Part shown: piece after piece, positions 34,064-44,085 of the stretch
How positions within the stretch are numbered: position 1 is the first letter of the stretch
How the letters are laid out: every line of letters starts with the position of its first letter
Translations under genes and position numbers: made by a program
Origin: Halomonas eurihalina
Lineage (GTDB): Bacteria; Pseudomonadota; Gammaproteobacteria; Pseudomonadales; Halomonadaceae
Direction of reading: 5' to 3'
Assembly (NCBI RefSeq): GCF_008274785.1
Contig: NZ_VTPU01000004.1
Coordinates: 1 to 64,000, forward strand
Length of the DNA stretch: 64,000 nucleotides
Notes under the pieces: model-generated
What the model was told of the DNA's origin: nothing
What the model saw: only the letters and a program-made list of their open reading frames with translations
Database searches by the model: none

Positions 34064-34657
34064 ATGAGTGAGAAAACATATTACGAGCGATCATTGAATG
34101 TAGATGTGTATCCTCATCTCAGAATGGCCCTTGATATAGTTGATGTTTCACTACCAAAGGTGGCAGTGGATGTAGGCTGTGGGGCTGGGCGCGATGCACT
34201 ATTCTTGGTTGAACGTGGTTTTAAGGTGCATGCATATGATAGAAGCGATGCTGCCATAGCGCGTTTGAGTGAGATGGGAAGTATGTATCTCAATGAGAAG
34301 CTGTTTCCCAAAGTTTGTAGCTTCGAGATATTTGAGTATCCAAGGTCATCTTTGGTAAGTTCATGCTCCAGTTTGTTTTTTTGTGATCCCGGGCTTTTTT
34401 CTCGGGCCTGGGAGAGCATTGCTCGGTCACTGCTGAGTGGTGGAGTATTTTGCGGCCACTTTATGGGTCCGAATGATTCATGGGCAAAAATGAAGCGTGG
34501 TGATCTTACCGTTCATACGGACGAAGAGCTACAAGACCTCTTTGGTCGTGACTTTAGGATCATGGATATCTATGAGCATGACTCGGCAGGTATGACGCTT
34601 CTCGGCAAGGAGAAACATTGGCATACCTACTCCGTTGTTGCCCAGAAAATCATTTAA
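34064..34657 (+). CDS. TehB-like SAM-dependent methyltransferase
   Basis: A 197-residue class I methyltransferase. VAVDVGCGAGRDALFLVERGFKVHAYDRS (33-61) contains the SAM motif I and the acidic end of beta-2, as in TehB-like tellurite/SAM enzymes. LLSGGVFCGHFMG and a C-terminal HWHTYSVVAQ follow. It is clearly A+T-rich compared with its neighbours and lies next to higBA, which points to recent acquisition. The substrate is unknown. Confidence 0.8.
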   Translation: MSEKTYYERSLNVDVYPHLRMALDIVDVSLPKVAVDVGCGAGRDALFLVERGFKVHAYDRSDAAIARLSEMGSMYLNEKLFPKVCSFEIFEYPRSSLVSSCSSLFFCDPGLFSRAWESIARSLLSGGVFCGHFMGPNDSWAKMKRGDLTVHTDEELQDLFGRDFRIMDIYEHDSAGMTLLGKEKHWHTYSVVAQKII

Positions 34658-34830
34658 TAATTGGCTTAGCAACAATCGAGTTTCTTCCGCTTTGCTGCGC
34701 TTAGGCGACGCGTGAGCCAGGCGTTATATCTGCTCTGATCGAACGCCGCTTGCTTCTGGCCGAAAGAAGGCACCCATTAGGCGTCGAGGATGACCCTCGT
34801 TCCCTTCCTCGTAGGCTGAGTTCTGTCCCG

Positions 34831-34861
34831 TCAACGGCCCCAATGCCATGGGGGCCGTTGA
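34831..34861 (-). terminator. hairpin terminator before the nucleoside/hydrolase strand switch
   Basis: TCAACGGCCCC pairs perfectly with GGGGCCGTTGA around an eight- to nine-base loop, 22 bases after the stop of the dienelactone hydrolase gene (minus strand). There is no strong T run. The 34658-34830 spacer shows nothing else I can name. Confidence 0.5.
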
Positions 34862-34882
34862 TGGTAAGCGGTCACTAGAGCC

Positions 34883-35626
34883 TTACAGCGTTTCTTCCAG
34901 CAGCGTGGCGAGCCGCTTGTAATGCAATGCATCGGCTTCGGCGTGGTAGGAGCCGGTGGCGTCCTGGGCGGTGTAGCCGTGGGGTGCGCCTTTGTAGAGC
35001 TCGGTGGTGAAGTGCACGCCGGCTCGGGCGAGAGCTTCGTCCATGCGGGCGATCTGCTCGGGGGGGAGCAGTTCGTCCTTGTCGGCGTGGCCGAAGTAGA
35101 CGCGGGCTTCGATGGTCTCGACCACGCCGACGAGGCTTGCCGGGTCGTCGGCCTCCGCCAGCCGTGCCGAATGGAATCCTGCCACGGCGGCCACGCGGTC
35201 GGGGTGTTCGGCCGCCATGCGTAGTGCGAAGGCCGAGGTCATGCAGTAGCCGACCACGCCCAGCTTGCCGCCTGCGAATTCGGCCTCGGCATCGATGCAT
35301 TCGAGCAGGGCGATGAAATCGCGGGATTGTGTCTCGGGCGTCAGGTGGTCGGCATACTCGACCAGGGTCGGGCGCACGTCCGGGTCGCGGAAGGACTTGC
35401 CTTCCGGCACGATGGCGCCGGCTGCGTCGCGGTAGTAGATGTTGGGCATCAAGACGGCGTAGCCGTTGTCCGCGATCCGCTGGGCCTTTTCGTGATAGCA
35501 GGGGCGCAGGCCGCCGATATCGGTGAACAGCACTACAGCCGGCAGCGGGCCGTCGGCGTTGCCGGGCGTGAAGATGAGGGCGTCGATGGTGCCGTCGGCG
35601 GCGGGAATGTCGATGGCGCGAGACAT
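34883..35626 (-). CDS. dienelactone hydrolase family protein
   Basis: A 247-residue alpha/beta hydrolase. VVGYCMTSAFALRMA (about 129-143) holds the nucleophile Cys of the DLH type, an Asp lies in HADKDELLPPEQI, and a His in KGAPHGYTAQD. The start IDIPAADGTIDALIFTP is typical. It probably cleaves ester or lactone bonds; no aromatic pathway genes are near, so dienelactone itself is unlikely. GGAG lies 7 bases before the ATG. Confidence 0.87.
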   Translation of the reverse strand: MSRAIDIPAADGTIDALIFTPGNADGPLPAVVLFTDIGGLRPCYHEKAQRIADNGYAVLMPNIYYRDAAGAIVPEGKSFRDPDVRPTLVEYADHLTPETQSRDFIALLECIDAEAEFAGGKLGVVGYCMTSAFALRMAAEHPDRVAAVAGFHSARLAEADDPASLVGVVETIEARVYFGHADKDELLPPEQIARMDEALARAGVHFTTELYKGAPHGYTAQDATGSYHAEADALHYKRLATLLEETL

Positions 35627-35668
35627 GAGCGGGCTCCGAATGGTCGATGGCTGATGGGTGTTGGATGG

Positions 35669-36061
35669 TTAGCCGGCGGGCTGCCAGGCGCCTTCGTGAA
35701 TCGCCGGATGGCCGGTGACGTCGGAATTGTAGAGATAGAGCCAGGCGGGGCCGAAGGCGGTGTCGTGAATGGTGCGGTCGTACATGCCCAAGGCCGGGGC
35801 GCGCACGCGATAGTCCTCCAGGCGGTCGAGGTCGGCCAGGATCCGTGCGTCGACGCGATAGACTTCCACTTCCACGCCGCGCGAGGGTTCGGCCTTGGCG
35901 CCGGGATAGCGGCCGAGATCGTAAAGGGTGGCGGTGGTGAGGTGGTCGCGCCCGATGAAGGTGGCGCCTTCCAGCCAGTGGTGGTTGCGCAGGCCGCGCT
36001 TGAGGGTGCCGTAGACGGCCACCAGGGGCGTGCGGGTAATGGCAAGGGCGGGACTGTGCAT
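35669..36061 (-). CDS. gamma-glutamylcyclotransferase family protein (YtfP/AIG2-like)
   Basis: A 130-residue protein of the GGCT fold with the substrate loop VAVYGTLKRGLRNHHWL (about 13-29), then LYDLGRYPGA and the acidic catalytic region DLDRLEDYR. The ATG at 36061 gives the usual family length; a TTG at 36127, overlapping the cdd stop, would add 22 unusual residues. It is the last gene of the nucleoside salvage series and may be co-transcribed with it without a shared function. Confidence 0.8.
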   Translation of the reverse strand: MHSPALAITRTPLVAVYGTLKRGLRNHHWLEGATFIGRDHLTTATLYDLGRYPGAKAEPSRGVEVEVYRVDARILADLDRLEDYRVRAPALGMYDRTIHDTAFGPAWLYLYNSDVTGHPAIHEGAWQPAG

Positions 36062-36123
36062 AGAGGCTGTTCGCGTATGTCGTGAGGGAAGGTCCCGGCT
36101 GGGCGAGGCCAGCCGGGATACGC

Positions 36124-36534
36124 TCAATCCAGGTCCAGATTATCGGGGCCGAAGGCGTCCGGTAGCAACTCGTTCATGGTGTAGCGCCTGAGCAGGGCGC
36201 CGTCGGCGTCGACCACCAGAATGCGGGTCTCGTCGGTGGCGAATTCGCGGATGCGCTGGCGGCAGTCGCCGCAGGGCGTGCACAGGTGCTGGCCGGGGCC
36301 GATCACGTAGACCTCGCTCAGGCGGCGTTCGCCGGCGCTGGCCATGGCGGCGATGGCCGAGGCCTCGGCGCACAGTCCCTTGTAATGGGCGACCTCGATG
36401 TTGGCACCGCTGTAGCGGGTGCCGCTTTCGCTGATCACCAGGGCGCCGACGGGGTGCCGGGAGTAGGGCGCGTAGGCGCGATCGCGCACCGCGACCAGTT
36501 CGCCGACGATATCGGCGGCCACGTTATCGCTCAT
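36124..36534 (-). CDS. cdd: cytidine deaminase
   Basis: Converts cytidine or deoxycytidine to uridine. The 136-residue tetrameric zinc enzyme has the active-site [10 protein letters not shown] (His replaced by Cys, with the proton-shuttling Glu) and [12 protein letters not shown], which supplies two further Cys ligands. The first Met overlaps the end of deoD by four bases. Placement in the deo operon links cytidine salvage to deoxyribose breakdown. Confidence 0.94.
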   Translation of the reverse strand: MSDNVAADIVGELVAVRDRAYAPYSRHPVGALVISESGTRYSGANIEVAHYKGLCAEASAIAAMASAGERRLSEVYVIGPGQHLCTPCGDCRQRIREFATDETRILVVDADGALLRRYTMNELLPDAFGPDNLDLD

Positions 36535-37259
36535 GCGTCACCTCCCGCATCGTCGCGCAGCACGCTGTCCAGGGCGATGCGCATCATGTCGTCGAAGGTG
36601 GTGGCGCGCTCGTCGCTGGACAGCGAGTCGCCCTTGACGATGTGGTCCGAGACCGTGCAGATGGTGGCGGCCCGGGCGCCGAACTCGGCGGCCACGCCGT
36701 ACAGGCCGGCGGCTTCCATCTCCACGCCGACGATGCCGTAGCGGCGCATCATCTCGACCATCTCGGGGCGCGGGTCGTAGAAGAGGTCGGCGGAGAAGAT
36801 GTTGCCGACCTTGACCGGCACGCCGTGCTCGCGGGCGACGTCCACGGCATGCCGGGTCAGTTCGAAGTCGGCGATGGCGCCGAGGTCGTTGCCCAGGAAA
36901 CGGGTGCGATTGACGCCGGAATCGGTACTGGCACCCATGCCGATCACCACGTCGCGTACCGCCACATCGTCGCGTACCGCGCCGCAGGAGCCGACCCGGA
37001 TCAGGCGCTTGACGTCGAACTCGGTGATCAGTTCCTTGGCGTAGATCGAGATCGAGGGAATGCCCATGCCGTGGCCCATCACCGAGATCTCGCGGCCCCG
37101 GTAGGTGCCGGTGTAGCCATACATGTTGCGGACCTCGTTGACGAGCCGGGCGTCGTCGAGGAAGGTCTCGGCGATGTAGCGTGCCCGCAGCGGATCACCG
37201 GGCATCAGCACGGTGTCGGCGAAGTCGCCGCGTTCGGCCTTGATGTGGGGAGTGGCCAT
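36531..37259 (-). CDS. deoD: purine nucleoside phosphorylase
   Basis: Phosphorolysis of purine (deoxy)nucleosides to base and (deoxy)ribose-1-phosphate. The 242-residue hexameric DeoD-type enzyme shows [13 protein letters not shown] (19-31, phosphate site), [24 protein letters not shown] and [14 protein letters not shown] (sugar site) and [14 protein letters not shown] lies 9 bases before the ATG. Order deoC-deoA-deoB-deoD matches E. coli. Confidence 0.95.
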   Translation of the reverse strand: MATPHIKAERGDFADTVLMPGDPLRARYIAETFLDDARLVNEVRNMYGYTGTYRGREISVMGHGMGIPSISIYAKELITEFDVKRLIRVGSCGAVRDDVAVRDVVIGMGASTDSGVNRTRFLGNDLGAIADFELTRHAVDVAREHGVPVKVGNIFSADLFYDPRPEMVEMMRRYGIVGVEMEAAGLYGVAAEFGARAATICTVSDHIVKGDSLSSDERATTFDDMMRIALDSVLRDDAGGDA

Positions 37260-37262
37260 CGT

Positions 37263-38474
37263 TTATGCCTCCTGTAGGAAGGATGTGCCGTCATCCATGG
37301 GCGGCAGATCAAAATGATAGGCCAGGCTCTGGCCGATGTCGGCGAAGCTGTCGCGCGCGCCGAGCGAGACGGGAACGAGTCCGGCACCCTGGGCGAGGAT
37401 GGGAATGTGCTCTCGGGTGTGATCGGTACCGTGCCAAGTAGGGTCGCAGCCGTGGTCGGCGGTGATGATCAACAGATCGTCGTCATCGAGGCGCTCGAGC
37501 AACTCGGGCAACCGGGCATCGAAGGCCTCGAGGGCGGCGGCGTAGCCGGCCACGTCGCGCCGGTGGCCGTAGACCATGTCGAAATCGACGAAGTTGGTCA
37601 TGATCAGGGTGCGATCGCCGTCGGCGGCCATGGCGTCCAGGGTGGCGTCGAACAGGGCGTCGTGGCCGCTGGCCTTGAGACTGCGTGAGATGCCGCAGTG
37701 GGCGTAGATATCGGCGATCTTGCCGATGGCGGTCACCTGGCCGCCAGCCTCGCAGAGGCGTTGCAGCACGGTGGGCGAGGGCGGCTCGACGCTGTAGTCG
37801 CGGCGGTTGGCGGTGCGCTGGAAGGTCGCGGCAGCGTCGCCGTTGAAGGGGCGGGCGATGACCCGGCCGATGTTGTAGGGCTCGAGCAACCGGCGAGCGG
37901 TCTCGCAGAGGCGGTAGAGCCGTTCGAGGCCGAAGGTGTCCTCGTGGGCGGCGATCTGGAAAACCGAGTCCGCGGAGGTGTAGACGATGGGCTTGCCGCT
38001 TTGTACGTGCTCCTCGCCCAGCCGGGCGATGATCTCGGTGCCGGAGGCGTGGCAGTCGCCGAGTACGCCGGGAAGCTCGGCCTCGCGGATCAGGGCCTCC
38101 AGCAACTCGGCGGGGAAGCTGTTCTGCGGCTCGCTGAAGTAGCCCCAGTCGAAGCGTACCGGCACCCCGGCGATCTCCCAGTGACCGGACGGAGTGTCCT
38201 TGCCGGAGGAGATTTCCCGGGCGTGGCCGTAGGCGCCGCTGATCGACTCGGGAGGCACGATCCCTTCGGCCCAGGTACCGGTGCTCTCGCGGTGCGCGTG
38301 AAAGAGGCCGAGCCGGCCGAGGTTGGGCAACTTCAAGGGGCCGCGTTCGGCGGACGCCGCGCAGGCCTCGGCGATATGGCCGAGGGTGTCGGCGCCGGCA
38401 TCACCGAAGCTCTCGGCGTCGGGGGTGGCGCCGATGCCGAAGGAGTCGAGGACGAGCACGATAGCACGTTTCAT
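37263..38474 (-). CDS. deoB: phosphopentomutase
   Basis: Interconverts (deoxy)ribose-1- and 5-phosphates. The 403 residues belong to the alkaline-phosphatase superfamily: [15 protein letters not shown] (7-21, first metal Asp), [12 protein letters not shown] (with the phosphorylated Thr), [14 protein letters not shown] and [22 protein letters not shown] (Asp/His metal ligands). Its ATG lies four bases inside the end of deoA. Confidence 0.95.
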   Translation of the reverse strand: MKRAIVLVLDSFGIGATPDAESFGDAGADTLGHIAEACAASAERGPLKLPNLGRLGLFHAHRESTGTWAEGIVPPESISGAYGHAREISSGKDTPSGHWEIAGVPVRFDWGYFSEPQNSFPAELLEALIREAELPGVLGDCHASGTEIIARLGEEHVQSGKPIVYTSADSVFQIAAHEDTFGLERLYRLCETARRLLEPYNIGRVIARPFNGDAAATFQRTANRRDYSVEPPSPTVLQRLCEAGGQVTAIGKIADIYAHCGISRSLKASGHDALFDATLDAMAADGDRTLIMTNFVDFDMVYGHRRDVAGYAAALEAFDARLPELLERLDDDDLLIITADHGCDPTWHGTDHTREHIPILAQGAGLVPVSLGARDSFADIGQSLAYHFDLPPMDDGTSFLQEA

Positions 38475-39796
38475 GGGGCCTCCCGGCGAATGATGTCGCG
38501 AATCAGGGTGGGAGATGGGCAGGCCTCGCCGATCTCGATGGCATCGAGCAGTTGACGCTCGGCCTGGTCGGCCTCGGCGTGGCTGCGCGCATGCAGGGTG
38601 GCGAGCGGTTGGCCAGCGTCGAGCTGGGTGCCGAGTTCGGCGATATCGGCCAGGCCCACCGCGTGATCGATGGCTTCGCCCGGTTGGCGGCGACCACCGC
38701 CGAGTTCGACCACCGTCATGCCCAGTGCCCGGGTGTCCAGGCCGCGCAGGTGGCCGGCGTGCGGCGCGAGTACCGGGCGCACCACCGGGGCGGCGGGCAG
38801 GTGACGCTCCGGGGCGTCGAGCAGGTCGGCAGGGCCACCGAGGCCGGCCACCATGCGCCCGAAACGCTCGGCGGCCTCGCCCGAGGCGAGCTGTTCGTCG
38901 AGCCGCTTCAGGGCGGCGTCCTGGTCGGGCGCCAGGCCGCCGGCCAGCAGCATCTCCACCGCCAGGCCGCGGGTCACTTCGAGCAGGCGGCTGTTCGGGC
39001 GCTTGCCGGTGAGCACGGCCAGCGCCTCGTGCACTTCCAGGGCATTGCCGGCGCAGGGCGCCAGGGGCTGGCTCATGTCGGTGAGCAGCGCGGTGGTGGG
39101 GGTGCCGGCGCGACTGGCGACCTCGGCGATGGTCTCGGCCAGTTCCCGCGAGGCCTCCGGCGTGGGCATGAAGGCACCGCTGCCGACCTTGACGTCCATC
39201 ACCAGGGCATCGAGCCCGCAGGCGAGCTTCTTGCCGAGAATGGATGAGACGATCAGCGGCAGCGACTCCACCGTGGCGGTGACGTCGCGTATCGCATAGA
39301 GGCGCTTGTCGGCGGGGGCGAGGTCGGCGGTCTGGCCGATGATGGCCACGCCGACGTCCTTGACCAGCCGCCGGAAGGTGGCGGTGTCGGGAGTGACCGA
39401 ATAGCCGGGGATCGACTCCAGCTTGTCCAGTGTGCCGCCGGTGTGACCGAGGCCCCGGCCCGAGATCATCGGCACATGGCCGCCGCAGGCGGCGACCCAA
39501 GGGCCGAGGATCAGCGAGACGACGTCGCCCACGCCGCCGGTGGAGTGCTTGTCGATGACAGGGCCGGGCAGGTCGAGTGCCGACCAGTCGAGCACGTCGC
39601 CGGAATCGCGCACCGCCTCGGTCAACGCCACCGTCTCGGTGGCGTTCATGCCGTTGAGGAAGATGGCCATGGCCAGCGCCCCGATCTGGGCATCGCTCAA
39701 GCCATCACCGGCGATGCCGGCGACGAGCTCGCCGATGGTCGCCGCGTCCAGGGCCTCGCCATCGCGCTTGGCGCGAATGGCTTCCTGGGGCAGCAT
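38471..39796 (-). CDS. deoA: thymidine phosphorylase
   Basis: Cleaves thymidine to thymine and deoxyribose-1-phosphate. The 441 residues start [13 protein letters not shown] and show the phosphate-binding [30 protein letters not shown] (split in the fold as the pyrimidine site) and [22 protein letters not shown] stands 7 bases before the ATG, which overlaps the deoC stop (ATGA). Confidence 0.95.
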   Translation of the reverse strand: MLPQEAIRAKRDGEALDAATIGELVAGIAGDGLSDAQIGALAMAIFLNGMNATETVALTEAVRDSGDVLDWSALDLPGPVIDKHSTGGVGDVVSLILGPWVAACGGHVPMISGRGLGHTGGTLDKLESIPGYSVTPDTATFRRLVKDVGVAIIGQTADLAPADKRLYAIRDVTATVESLPLIVSSILGKKLACGLDALVMDVKVGSGAFMPTPEASRELAETIAEVASRAGTPTTALLTDMSQPLAPCAGNALEVHEALAVLTGKRPNSRLLEVTRGLAVEMLLAGGLAPDQDAALKRLDEQLASGEAAERFGRMVAGLGGPADLLDAPERHLPAAPVVRPVLAPHAGHLRGLDTRALGMTVVELGGGRRQPGEAIDHAVGLADIAELGTQLDAGQPLATLHARSHAEADQAERQLLDAIEIGEACPSPTLIRDIIRREAP

Positions 39797-40569
39797 CAGT
39801 AGTCCTCCTCTATATCGGCCCCTCCCATCATGCCGAGCGTCTCGAGAAGGTTGTCGAGCAGGCCGGAGGCGCCGAAGCGGAAGTGCTGGGGCGTGATCCA
39901 GTCGGCGCCCATCAGGCGTTCGGCCAGCTCGAGATAGGCCTGGGCATCCTCGGCGGTGCGTACGCCGCCGGCGGCCTTGAAGCCGATCTCGCCGCCGTTG
40001 TCGCGGATCACTTCGAGCATGATCTCGGCGGCTTCCAGGGTGGCGTTGACGGCGACCTTGCCGGTGGAGGTCTTGAGGAAATCGGCACCGCCGCTGACGG
40101 CCAGCTCCGAGGCGCGACGAATCAAGGTCGGATCGCCGAGTTCGCCGGTTTCCAGAATGACCTTGAGGGTCTTGCCGCCGGCCGCGGCCTTGCACATCTC
40201 GACCAGCCCACGGCCAGTTTCCTCGTCGCCTTCCATCAGCGCGCGGTAGGGGAAGACCACATCGACTTCATCGGCACCCGAGGCCACGGCCTCGCGGGTC
40301 TCGCGAGCAGCGCGCATGATATCGGCGTTGCCATGGGGAAAGTTGGTCACCGTGGCGATCTTGATGGTGTCGTTCAGGCGATGGGCGGTCAGGGCGCGCC
40401 GGGCCGGGACGATGAAACGCGGATAGATGCAAATCGCCGCCGGGTGGCCGGCTGGCGTCTTGGCACGCTGGCAGAGTGCCTCGATACGTTCGTCGGTATC
40501 GTTGTCGTTCAAGCTGGTGAGATCCATCAGGGCTAATGCCTGACGAGCGGTCCAGGTGAGGTCTTTCAT
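39796..40569 (-). CDS. deoC: deoxyribose-phosphate aldolase
   Basis: Cleaves deoxyribose-5-phosphate into acetaldehyde and glyceraldehyde-3-phosphate. The 257-residue class I aldolase shows [21 protein letters not shown] with the helper Lys, and the Schiff-base Lys in [12 protein letters not shown] 40569 gives an N-terminus like E. coli DeoC ([12 protein letters not shown]). It begins the enzyme part of the operon, 137 bases after nupC. Confidence 0.95.
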   Translation of the reverse strand: MKDLTWTARQALALMDLTSLNDNDTDERIEALCQRAKTPAGHPAAICIYPRFIVPARRALTAHRLNDTIKIATVTNFPHGNADIMRAARETREAVASGADEVDVVFPYRALMEGDEETGRGLVEMCKAAAGGKTLKVILETGELGDPTLIRRASELAVSGGADFLKTSTGKVAVNATLEAAEIMLEVIRDNGGEIGFKAAGGVRTAEDAQAYLELAERLMGADWITPQHFRFGASGLLDNLLETLGMMGGADIEEDY

Positions 40570-40616
40570 GGCGTGCTCTCTTTGATGTATGTCGGAGGCA
40601 CTGCAGAGACGGCCGC

Positions 40617-40673
40617 GCGTCAATGACACCCGGCGTTTGACGCAATGCTTCCCGAGGGGGCGCGGTAGCCCCC
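40617..40673. promoter_or_regulatory. nupC-deoC spacer with inverted repeats
   Basis: GCGTCAA (40617-40623) and TTGACGC (40637-40643) are inverted copies with a 13-base gap. GGGGGC (40656-40661) pairs with GCCCCC (40668-40673). On the minus strand neither is followed by a T run. The second hairpin may be a partial terminator or an RNA processing point between transporter and enzyme genes. Confidence 0.4.
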
Positions 40674-40682
40674 TTTACCATT

Positions 40683-40717
40683 ATGGTTCAAGCGCCCAAT
40701 GATGGTTCAAGCGCCCA
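40683..40717. repeat. tandem duplication at the 3' end of nupC
   Basis: ATGGTTCAAGCGCCCA occurs at 40683-40698 and 40702-40717, a 19-base period. The second copy contains the nupC stop codon, so the first is an extra copy of the gene end with its own in-register TGA. Confidence 0.85.
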
Positions 40718-41972
40718 GGGCGATGAAGAAGCCGGCGAGTGTGGCGGACATCAGGTTGGAGAGGGTACCCGCCAGGACGGCCCGAATGCCGAAGCGGGCG
40801 ATTTCATGTCGGCGACTGGGCGCGATGCTGCCCAGGCCACCGAGCAGAATGGCGATGGACGAGAGGTTGGCGAAACCACACAGGGCGAATGACAGCACCG
40901 CCTTGGTGTGGGGCGTCATGGCCTGGCCGGTGGCGGCAACGATTTCCTCGCCGCTGATATAGGGCGCGAGATTGATGTAAGCCACGAACTCGTTGACCAC
41001 CAGCTTCTGGCCGATGAATGAGCCGGCCAGCGTGGCCTCGGACCAGGGAATGCCGAGCAGGAAGGCCAGGGGCGCGAACAGCCAACCGAGGATCTGCTCC
41101 AGGCTGAGCGCTTCGAGGCCGAACCAGCCGCCGACACCGCCGAGGATGCCGTTGATCAGTGCAATCAGGCCGATGAACGCCAGCAGCATAGCCCCCACAT
41201 TGGCGGCCAGGCGTAGGCCGGAAGAGGCGCCGGAAGCGGCGGCATCCAGCACATTGCTGGGTTTATCCTCCGCCTCGAGTTCCTGCTCGGCCGTCGCAAC
41301 GCTATCGTTCGGCGTCTCGGTCTCGGGCATGATCAGCTTGGCGAACAGCAGCCCGCCTGGTGCGGCCATGAAGGAGGCGGCCACCAGGTATTCCATGGGA
41401 ATGCCCAGGGCGGCGTAGCCGGCAAGGACCGAACCGGCCACGGAGGCCAGGCCGCCGCACATCACCGCGAACAGTTGCGACTGGGTCATGCGGTTGATGA
41501 AGGGACGCACGACCAGCGGGGCCTCGGTCTGGCCGACGAAGATGTTGGCGGTAGCCGAGAGGGATTCCGTGCGCGAGGTGCCCAGCGCCTTCTGCAGGGC
41601 TCCACCGAGCAAGCGAATGATCCACTGCATGATGCCCAGGTAATAGAGCACGGCGGTCAGCGAGGAGAAGAAGATGATCACCGGCAGCACCTTGATGGCG
41701 AAGACGAAGCCGGTTTCCTCGACGTTGGCCAGGCCGCCGAACAGGAAGTCGATGCCATCGTTGGCATAGGTCACGACCTGGCTGACGGCATCGGAGACGG
41801 TGGCGAGCACCGCCTGGCCAAAAGGCACATAGAGCACAAAAGCCCCCAGGCAGGCCTGGATGGCGAAGGCACCGATCACGGTGCGCAGGCGGATGGCACG
41901 GCGATTGGTGGAAAACAGCAGAGCAATGACGATCAGGGTCGCCATTCCGACGAGACTCATGATCAAGGTCAT
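40707..41972 (-). CDS. nupC: NupC family concentrative nucleoside transporter
   Basis: Inner-membrane cation-driven nucleoside uptake protein of 421 residues, with about ten hydrophobic segments and the family signatures [17 protein letters not shown] (about 139-155) and [12 protein letters not shown], plus [10 protein letters not shown] near the end. ATG 41972 is chosen for AAGGA 6 bases upstream. It lies between tsx and deoC, so outer- and inner-membrane uptake are encoded with the catabolic enzymes. Confidence 0.94.
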   Translation of the reverse strand: MTLIMSLVGMATLIVIALLFSTNRRAIRLRTVIGAFAIQACLGAFVLYVPFGQAVLATVSDAVSQVVTYANDGIDFLFGGLANVEETGFVFAIKVLPVIIFFSSLTAVLYYLGIMQWIIRLLGGALQKALGTSRTESLSATANIFVGQTEAPLVVRPFINRMTQSQLFAVMCGGLASVAGSVLAGYAALGIPMEYLVAASFMAAPGGLLFAKLIMPETETPNDSVATAEQELEAEDKPSNVLDAAASGASSGLRLAANVGAMLLAFIGLIALINGILGGVGGWFGLEALSLEQILGWLFAPLAFLLGIPWSEATLAGSFIGQKLVVNEFVAYINLAPYISGEEIVAATGQAMTPHTKAVLSFALCGFANLSSIAILLGGLGSIAPSRRHEIARFGIRAVLAGTLSNLMSATLAGFFIALGA

Positions 41973-42022
41973 GGGGATGTCCTTGTGGTCGATGGCATGG
42001 GAGCGCTCATGTCCGGCCTGAC

Positions 42023-42862
42023 TTACAGGAAGTTGTATTTCAGGGTGTAGATCATCGCGTTCTGGTAATGATCGGCGGTGCCCAACTTGTTGTTGGAGTA
42101 GCGATACTGAACGCCGGTGGTGATCTCGTCGATCGGGTGCCACCACAAGGCCACGGCACCATTGGTGCCGGTGCTGCCGGCCGGGCCATTGACGTAATTC
42201 TGCTGTAGATAGTCGTCATCCCGGTCGAAAGTCTGTTCGTGCCAGTTGCTCAGGCTGAAGTTCTCGCCGAAGGCCTGGAAATCGTAACCCAGCACCCAGC
42301 CGAGCATATAGCCGTTTTCGCCACTGTAGGCATTGGCGTCGCTGTCGACCCAGGCCTTGCCAAGGAAAGGCTTGACCCACAGGCCGTTGCCGAAGGTATG
42401 TCGATAGCCGAAGCCGACGATGCGGTCCTGCTCCTCGCTGTCGAACCCGTAGTCGCGGAAGTCGTAGACGTGGAAGTACAGCGAGAAGGGGGTGTCGCCG
42501 AGATAGATATGCGAGGTGACCTTGCCGGCGGCACGACGGTTGTCGCGTGTGTCGTCCTCGAGGGTGTCGTTCTGGGGATTCTCGAAATCGTAGAAGCCGT
42601 AGAATTCCCCCCAATCGAAGCCGACGCCGCCCTCGAGTTCGAGGTAGAAGAAGTCGCCCTTGGCGGCATTGCTCGCGGTGCGCTGTTGCGTGCCGTCGGA
42701 CCAGTCCAGATAGTTGACGGAGACGTTGGCGAACGACCACTGCGGCGTCAGCGCTGATGCGGCATCATCGCCAGTGCCATTGGCGCTGGCGGGCAGCGCA
42801 GTGGCGGCGAGCAGCAGGCCACTCAGGGAAGCGAAGCGTTGAGGGGCGGTGAAGGTCGGCAT
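42023..42862 (-). CDS. tsx: nucleoside-specific outer membrane channel, Tsx-like
   Basis: A 279-residue outer-membrane protein with a cleavable signal (about 1-28, ending ALPASA), many alternating amphipathic strands rich in Tyr, Trp and Asp, and a C-terminal Phe-Leu strand end (YTLKYNFL). Segments such as [13 protein letters not shown] and [19 protein letters not shown] fit the Tsx/OMPP1-nucleoside channel family. AAGGA precedes the ATG. First gene of the minus-strand salvage series and closest to the DeoR operator. Confidence 0.88.
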   Translation of the reverse strand: MPTFTAPQRFASLSGLLLAATALPASANGTGDDAASALTPQWSFANVSVNYLDWSDGTQQRTASNAAKGDFFYLELEGGVGFDWGEFYGFYDFENPQNDTLEDDTRDNRRAAGKVTSHIYLGDTPFSLYFHVYDFRDYGFDSEEQDRIVGFGYRHTFGNGLWVKPFLGKAWVDSDANAYSGENGYMLGWVLGYDFQAFGENFSLSNWHEQTFDRDDDYLQQNYVNGPAGSTGTNGAVALWWHPIDEITTGVQYRYSNNKLGTADHYQNAMIYTLKYNFL

Positions 42863-42986
42863 AAGTCGGCTTCCTTTGGAGTTGTTGTCGTGTGATGTGT
42901 TGGGCAAGCAAAGAGAGCGGGTCATCACTGACGTCGATGCGTGGATCCGGGGGCGGCCGGATGAATGGAGGTCGTGGTCGTCGTGG

Positions 42987-43025
42987 ATGTTATTCGAGTA
43001 ACATTCAAATGTTATTTTAATCACA
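42987..43025. promoter_or_regulatory. tandem DeoR-type operator
   Basis: TGTTA-TTCGAG-TAACA (42988-43003) has the exact half-sites and spacing of the E. coli DeoR operator. A second TGTTA starts at 43010, with a weaker partner TCACA ending at 43025. Half-sites begin at 42988, 42999, 43010 and 43021, i.e. every 11 bp. The site lies between the divergent tsx and deoR genes. Confidence 0.78.
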
Positions 43026-43080
43026 CACAGGCCCGCAACCCTGACGACCAACGGCGCCTAAACGGCGTAGAGGTGGACGA

Positions 43081-43803
43081 GTGAATGAACGCAGCGCGAC
43101 ACGACTGAGGAACTTGGAGGCTTCGCTGGCACAGGGCGGGAGCCTGCGCCTGGCGGAGGCGGCGGCGCTTTGTGATGTTTCGGAGATGACCATTCGTCGT
43201 GACCTCGCCGCATCCGATGGCGCCTTGGTGCTGGTCGGCGGGCTGTTGATGCGTGCCGATGATCCTCGTCACGCGCCGGCCTACGACCTGGCTGTGCAGC
43301 GCGATCGTTACGCCGAGGTCAAACGACGGCTCTGCGAACGAGCCGTGGCGACCCTGGAGGAGGGCGACACCCTTTTCATCGATTGCGGCACCACCCTGAT
43401 GCCGATGGCGGCCAGTCTGCCGTCCGATCTGTCGCTGACGGTGGTGACTTACGCCTTGAACGTCGCCGATGCCGTCAGCGCTCGCCCCGGTGTTCGGTTG
43501 TGGCTGCTCGGCGGGCTCTACCAGGAATCCTCGCGTTCCTTCGATGGTGATGACATGGCGGTGACCATTGCTCGTCTGGGGATCAATAAGGCGTTTATCT
43601 CGGCGGCGGGGGTGCATGACATGAAAGGCTTGAGCTGCTTCCACTTTCATGAGGTGGCGCCCAAGCGGGCTGCGATTGCCTCGGCCGAGCACCGGGTGCT
43701 GGTGGTCGACCCCAGCAAGCGCGGGCTGGTCAGGCCGGCTCGTTTCGCTGGGCTCGATGAAATCGATGAGGTCATCACCGAGCAGGGCAGTATACCGGTG
43801 TGA
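43081..43803 (+). CDS. deoR: deoxyribonucleoside regulator DeoR
   Basis: A 240-residue DeoR family repressor. The helix-turn-helix LRLAEAAALCDVSEMTIRRDLA (about 21-42) is followed by a sugar-phosphate sensor domain (LFIDCGTTLMPMA, YALNVADAV, FISAAGVHDMKGLSCFHFHEVAPKRA, VLVVDPSKRGLVRPARF). The segments around SAAGVH..KG..CF and the Lys/Arg-rich end follow E. coli DeoR rather than other family members. Expected inducer: deoxyribose-5-phosphate. Divergent from the operon it controls. Confidence 0.92.
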   Translation: MNERSATRLRNLEASLAQGGSLRLAEAAALCDVSEMTIRRDLAASDGALVLVGGLLMRADDPRHAPAYDLAVQRDRYAEVKRRLCERAVATLEEGDTLFIDCGTTLMPMAASLPSDLSLTVVTYALNVADAVSARPGVRLWLLGGLYQESSRSFDGDDMAVTIARLGINKAFISAAGVHDMKGLSCFHFHEVAPKRAAIASAEHRVLVVDPSKRGLVRPARFAGLDEIDEVITEQGSIPV

Positions 43804-44085
43804 CCGGGTGCGACAACCTGCGGCAAATCGCCCCTTCCCATTCTCTCTTTGGACCCTCAGAATACTGGCCTCACGGCCGGAGCCTCCCGCCCGGCGATGT
43901 CGCAGCGAGTCGTCGCCGCGGGCTGCCGTGCCGTGACAGTGTCCGAAGTACTCTCCACGACGGCCGTGGGCAGCTCCTCGTCAGAGCTCTGCCAGCGACC
44001 TCCGCCGGAGAGCGCTTCGGCGCGTGCACGCCCGTTGAACTCGAGCGGGAATGCGTTCGCCGCCAAGCCCTGACGAGGTTGAAAC

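Noticed and set aside
33973..34760. Possible integron attC sites around the methyltransferase gene (GCGGCGTTAAAT before it, GGCGTTATATC after it)
   Set aside because: The matching RYYYAAC inverse core could not be found on the other side, and the folds are poor, so cassette status is not supported.
37263..40200. Upstream extensions of deoB (into deoA) and deoA (into deoC)
   Set aside because: The extra residues are Arg/Gly/Pro-rich shadow sequence; the standard starts have ribosome sites and family-like N-termini.
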